From the NCBI RefSeq assembly GCF_932526225.1, contig NC_064038.1, positions 4,712,001-4,776,000 of the forward strand: 64,000 bases of DNA. Reading direction: 5' to 3'. Below, piece by piece: positions 58,831-64,000 of this stretch (the first letter of the stretch is position 1; each line of letters begins with the position of its first letter). The DNA is from Nematostella vectensis. Its lineage: Eukaryota > Cnidaria > Anthozoa > Actiniaria > Edwardsiidae. The position numbers and the translations under genes were made by a program. The notes below the pieces were generated by a model that was given only the letters and a program-made list of their open reading frames with translations, was not told the origin of the DNA and did no database searches.

Positions 58831-59245
58831 TTACCTCACCGGCTGCTTGTTTGTGAACTGGGTTGAAGAAGAAACTTTGAAGAGGTTAAAGTTTGCGTTT
58901 TTTCCTGAAGCGCAAGAGAGTCGGAAGCTCAAGCCGCCATCGTCGCTTTTGGCACCTCTACCCATTGCCCCGCAGTTTCTGACGAGCGCGCATCTGAAAA
59001 AAAGACTAAGACTGAAAGTGTTTTTCCGCAACATGGGGAGGGGTGAAATTCCCAAAATCTTCCAGAGTTGCATATGTAGCAATAATAATTGTCAAACTTC
59101 AACTTCTTAGACTATTTAAAATCATGTAAGTTTTTTTAATATGTAGGAGCATTTCAAAACTCATAAAAAGGAATTTTAAAAATTGCGAATCACACATCCC
59201 TCCCCCCCACAGTCATAAATCTTACCAAAAATACACAAATCCAAG
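58831..59245. promoter_or_regulatory. Probable bidirectional promoter and leader region
   Basis: On the minus strand a likely 5' UTR exon ends AAGCAGCCGGTGAG|GTAAAT near 58835, feeding the acceptor at 57190. On the plus strand MPHOSPH10 starts at 59246. The two genes are thus head to head with at most about 400 bp between them. GC content is higher here than around. Confidence 0.5.
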
Positions 59246-62200
59246 ATGGCGTCGGTATCGAACCTCGTGGCGTGCGCTTCCAAATTTGATTCCCTCGCCA
59301 AAACTCCTGAGACGTTTTTCAAGCCCAGTGAAGATTTATCAAAAGAAACCTTACAAAGTACAAAGAGCCTCTATGACTTTTCTAGACAAAGCGACGAACA
59401 TTATGCGAATTTCGCGGGATTTATATCCAGTAGAAGGTGCACCCTGAACGAACTTCTTGTCGATAATTTCGACGACGAGCAGATTTGGCAACAAATTGAA
59501 CTACTAAACGAGCCAAGTTTTAGTGCTCTCAAATCCGCGTTGAAGAAAATACAGAGTGTAAAAAGTATAGATCTCACTGGAGGTGTGAGTGACAAAAAAA
59601 TCACCAGCAGCAGTAATTATCAAGAAATACTATTTGAAAGTGAAGACGAGGATGATAAATTGCGAAATGATGTTAATGCACTTAGGACTATGGCCCCTGC
59701 GTCATCTTCAGATGAGGATGATAATGATGAAAGTGATAAGAAAGACCAGCAGAGAAACAGACCAGCAGAGGTCTCTTATGACATAGAGAAAAGTGATTAT
59801 GACGATGACAATGGCGATGATGATAATTATGATTATGATGAAGAGGAAGAATCCAACATAAATAACAATGAATCTAAAAAAAAGTCAAAAGGGAGGCCTT
59901 CAAAAGGAGACTCCATTGTTGACGACAGATTCTTCAAGTTATCAGAAATGAATGATTTTCTTGATAAAATGGACCAGGAATACGAGAATGCCCGGGGTGG
60001 CAAAGAGAAGCCAGATGACGAAAACGACATAGATTTGTTTATGGATGTGGATGAAGATTATATTGACAGTAGTGGGGGTGATGATGATGATGACGACGAT
60101 GATGATGACGATGATGACTGGGGTGATGCAATGGGGGCAGCTTCTGCAGCGGTTGGAAGGTACAGTACTGTATTTTTTGATTAACATTATAATACTTGTC
60201 AAGTATCACGAGTAGCAGTCCTTACATATAAGGATATAAAAAAGTATTTAAAGACTATTAACACATTGACCCCTCAACCGGCCTGTACTGGCTTTGGGAA
60301 GTACCCACAACCCAAAAAATTCATAAATGCAAAATAAACACAACAAGATGAAGATACTCAGGCATCAGTCTAAATAGGATAAATGGTCTTGAAGATATGC
60401 ATCCAAACAAGGTGTTGTCAACTACTCTTAAGCCAAATAATAGCACAGGTTTTTTGATAAATTTCAAATCAAACAAGGAAAGAAAAGCAGAATCACCCCT
60501 CTCAATAAAACGCTCAAAATACCACACAAGGGAGAGAGATCAGCAAACACAGCTCAAGACACAAATAGATACCTTTATTCTGATCCTCCAGGTTCATTTC
60601 CATGGCCTCAAAACACAATGTCCACTCCTTGAAGGCTTGTAAAACCATGAAGATGCCTTTACGGATTGCAAAGCATTCTGGGAGATCCAGGGAAAAATTC
60701 AGGAGGGCAGGGCCAGTCAACACTCCTCTCCCCAAAGTCAGATGGTTTTTTATAAGTCTTTTCACCCCGAAGCCAAACAAATCAATTCCAGGTCATACAG
60801 ACCCAGAATAGCAGTGTAAACAATTTTGGAATCAATTTGGTTTCAGAAAAGACAGCATTTAGGAGAGCTGTGGTGATTCATTAGAAAATTATTTTCTCAT
60901 CCAGGCAAAGCCAAACAAGAAAAAATCATCATGAATCCACCTTTGCTTGCAAATATCCATAAGCAAAGCACTCAATTATGCCCCAGTAGACTTCATGTGT
61001 GATGAGACACTCTCCTAATATGCTCATAGCTGTATTTTTGATGAAAAATACAAGCAACCATCAACTTGTGCTGAAACGATGAGGGATTAAAAGTCAGGAC
61101 CGCAAAGCACTGTTGGAAAGCTTGGATACCGCTGACTAGGTGCAACTGTGTTTGACTTTGACGGGCTGTATAAAACTCTATATAGGGGGGGAGGTATCTG
61201 TTTTCAGTCTGTTTTTTTGTAAATTCAGCTCAAAAATAGCTCAATGGGTTGAATATATAAAATATATAATTTTTGTAGAGGATCAGCTTAGAGACAAACG
61301 AAAACAGTGATGCCTTGGCAGCAGTGATGAGGAAGGGATGGGGTCTTGGAATGTAATCAACCCCCCCCCCCCCCTCCCCCCTGTGTGTTTCCCAACTAAC
61401 CCCCTTGTGCAGCCTGTTCCTAAAGAAACTTGACTTCTATGTCATAAAGTGTGATCCTTAAGCAATGTAATAACTGGTTCTTCTATTTTTTTTTTATGTA
61501 TAAAGGGCCTCATCCAACCTGAAAGAGAGAAAATCAAGAAAGGTCTCTGAGTTGAAGTATGCCGACTTTTTTGATCCACCAAGTGGTGAAAATACCAAGA
61601 AGCAATCCAATGTGAATGATGATGATAGAAATGGTGATGAAAGTAATGATAATGGAAGTGGTGATGACAACTTGATGTCAGAGGATGATGCAGATGATTA
61701 TAAAGATCAAGAGAATGAAATGGAGGGCAGTGAGGATTCAGATACAAATAACAACAATGAAAGTGAAGGTCACCTTTCTACCCATGAGAAAAGACAAAAA
61801 AAGGTGGGTTCCTCTCAAGCACTGTCACCTTTTCCACCTTCCTAGATTAAGACTTTTCTCGGGGTTTTCTTTGCAGCTAAAACAAAAGATTCAAGAGCTA
61901 GAAAAAGAAAACCTTTCCAAGAAGCCATGGCAGATGAGTGGAGAGACCGGAAGTAAAGCACGTCCTATCAACAGTCTGCTAGAAGAGGACCTGAATTTCG
62001 ACCACACTGCGGTTGCAGGTATGTATAGTTAGGTGTTATCCTTGAACCAGACTATCTTAAGTAAGATCTGGGGCTGATCTAGATTAAGGAATTCTACACG
62101 GATCTTGATGCTTCTCTTGGGGGGAGGGGGAAATAACCCAAAACACATGCTGGGGAGTCCAACAACCACCTCCAAAAATCAAACCTTATCAACTCTCATC

Positions 62201-63486
62201 AGCACTCAGATTTTGTTGTTAATAAAACCTTTTCCTGCCCATAGCCCCACCAATCACAGAGGAAACAACACAAAATTTGGAGGACATCATAAAACAAAGA
62301 ATAAAAGATGAGGTAAGGCATATTCAGTATTGTCTTAACTCCTATGCCACTCTGCATGGCCCACCTGATACACTTTTCTAAATGATCTATCTTCTAGTTG
62401 AACTCCCATTGAAAACTCTTAATTTATATGATGTGTGCAGTGTCATTAACTTCTCCGTTAAATGCAAAATGTTTTTCTCAAGGCATGGGATGATGTTGAA
62501 CGCAAAGCCAAGCCAGTCTTGCAGCCGTACGAGTACAAGAAGAAAATGCCTCTTGATCAAGAGAAAAGCAAACTGAGCCTGAGTCAAATTTATGAGCAGG
62601 AGTACTTAAAGCAGACGTCCGAACCTGTAAGTAAAGTACCTGGATACAGAATTATGACTTCATATGGGCATACCCAATGGCATACAGTTCTTTCCATTCA
62701 TGGTCATAATTTTATTAACTCAGGAAAGTAAGAAGGCGGCCGAGGATGAAGAGAACCCTGCTCATGCTGAGATCAAGACCATGATGACAAAGTTATTTAC
62801 CAAACTGGATGCTCTCTCAAATTTCCATTTCACACCCAAACCTGTAAGTTCCAATCTAGGTCTTTTATATCATTATCTTACTGATGACCTGTAACAACAA
62901 CTGCCCAAAAGGGTGATAAACACTGACAGTTTCCTTACTTGATAACACTTTGTCACACAAATTGTGCACTATTGCATTTCTGATTTTCACTTTATTGTTC
63001 TTTTAGCTTAAGCCAGAGATCAAGATTGTGACCAACACCCCTGTTATTAACATGGAAGAGATTGCCCCTGTATCTACCAGTGATGCTATGCTTCTAGCAC
63101 CAGAGGAGACTCACGAGAAAAAGCCAGAACTGAAAGGAGATAATGAGAAGACAGATACTGACAAAAAGCGTGCAAGAAGAGCCAAGAAACTCAAACAGCG
63201 AACAAAAGCGAAAGACAAAGACAGGAAGAGAAAACTTGTGGACAAGATGAAGCCTGGACTTAGGAATAAGTATGCGAAGAAAGATGCACTGGATAGGCTA
63301 GAGAAAGAAAGCAAAAGCTCAAAGAGTGTATCACTGATGCGGGAGGATGGTGATAAGAAAAGTTTAAAGTCATCTACTGCTTTCTTTTCCAAACTACAAG
63401 ATGAAGTCAAACAACAAGTTAAAGCAAAAAAAGAGACTAAAGCAAGTAAGAAGAAGGTGGCCAGTACTTCTCATCTGAGGTTATGA
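59246..63486 (+). CDS. MPHOSPH10: U3 snoRNP protein MPP10 (MPHOSPH10), seven exons
   Basis: Exons 59246-60159, 61506-61803, 61877-62018, 62245-62312, 62483-62626, 62724-62843, 63007-63486; phases 2, 0, 1, 0, 0, 0; 721 residues (human about 681). MPP10 is the scaffold of the U3 snoRNP sub-complex with IMP3 and IMP4 in the small-subunit processome, needed for 18S rRNA maturation in the nucleolus. Visible hallmarks: the N-terminal helix region ([20 protein letters not shown]), long Asp/Glu runs in the middle including an uninterrupted Asp tract, [53 protein letters not shown], and the basic C-terminal [14 protein letters not shown] region with [17 protein letters not shown] 59246 is preceded by CCAAG and matches the family start. 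Complete and intact. Confidence 0.97.
60160..61505 (+). other. MPHOSPH10 intron 1
   Basis: A 1.35-kb intron from GTACAG to TATAAAG. It contains a poly-C run near 61362-61380 and no other feature I can support. Confidence 0.7.
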
Positions 63487-64000
63487 TTCACACACTAGCA
63501 AAGCTGAATTTAATACAAAATGTCTATATTATCTGTATTTTATTTGTTCAATGCAACTTCTTGTAAGCTGTAAGGACCTCATTTGCACATTTATATCTGT
63601 CTAATTACAAACAGCTGTACAATGGTCATCAGCTATTCAGCTGCCATTTAGACTGATTTACTGTAATTCACAAGATGGCTAGTAGACATGCAAATAATTA
63701 AGAAAACTTCTTATTCTCCCACTCAACTGGCAGAGCTCACATAGGGACAACCCTGCCACTCTTACTTTAAACTCCTCACTGAGGGTTGCTTTTTACAGCT
63801 TTATAGTATGTGGGGAGTGAAAACAAGTGGCCATTTACTATGTATTTTTATAAATGAAAGATCACAAAAGATGATAGCAATGTCAAAAAGAAAAACATAC
63901 AAAGCTACATACATTAGACAGGAAACAGCAGTCACATGAAATTTGTTTAATATAAATGTAGATCCTTCGAACAAAATGCTATGTTATCCTTTGTACATGG
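63487..64000 (+). other. 3' flank of MPHOSPH10
   Basis: AT-rich sequence after the TGA stop. No strong AATAAA is seen close to the stop and no further gene is supported up to the edge. Confidence 0.45.

Noticed and set aside
58831-59110. Overlapping plus and minus frames (83-87 codons) just upstream of MPHOSPH10
   Set aside because: They lie in the probable leader/promoter interval, disagree with each other, and match no family. The minus side is better explained as a non-coding first exon.

Overview
This window is eukaryotic. Every recognisable gene except one is split by spliceosomal introns (GT-AG, plus one GC-AG), intergenic and intronic DNA is full of tandem repeats and short inverted-repeat elements, and the proteins are animal families. 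The mix (a secreted aerolysin-like protein, PARP16, membrane aminopeptidase P, an X11/Mint adaptor, an intronless class A GPCR) and the TE style suggest a cnidarian, probably a sea anemone such as Nematostella. The species call is inference. All gene models were built by hand from splice motifs, reading phase and remembered family motifs.

Layout. 1-1849 (+): 3' part of ARMC6. 2584-7523 (-): five-exon secreted aerolysin-like pore-forming protein gene. 8725-12373 (+): complete six-exon PARP16. 11251-11640: LINE 3' remnant. 12807-14407: four tRNA-Asn-derived SINE-like copies. 14988-28103 (-): aminopeptidase P (XPNPEP2-like) in 24 exons, with a candidate signal-peptide exon at 33771-33836. If that exon is right, the protein has 667 residues and the intronless GPCR at 30619-31539 (+) is nested in intron 1. 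37351-45958 (-): complete ten-exon X11/Mint (APBA) gene with PTB and two PDZ domains. 50092-57188 (-): 5' part of an acidic gene I do not recognise. 59246-63486 (+): complete seven-exon MPHOSPH10, divergent from the previous gene.

The most striking pattern is that at least seven intronic minisatellites in four different genes are built from copies of the adjoining splice junction, sometimes with a few exon bases. Three duplicate a 3' splice site (PARP16 exon 4, XPNPEP2 exon 3, the 51-kb gene exon D). Four duplicate a 5' splice site (XPNPEP2 exons 8 and 12, APBA exons 3 and 9). In addition, one XPNPEP2 intron consists almost wholly of about 59 copies of a 27-bp unit and is open in the gene's own frame, so it could be retained without a stop.

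The genes do not form an operon or pathway. They are ordinary, separately transcribed animal genes: ER-anchored ADP-ribosylation (PARP16), extracellular X-Pro peptide trimming (XPNPEP2), vesicle/APP trafficking (APBA), rRNA processing (MPHOSPH10), a GPCR, and a secreted pore-former. The remaining DNA is introns, tandem arrays and MITE-like palindromes, several of which occur more than once in the window.
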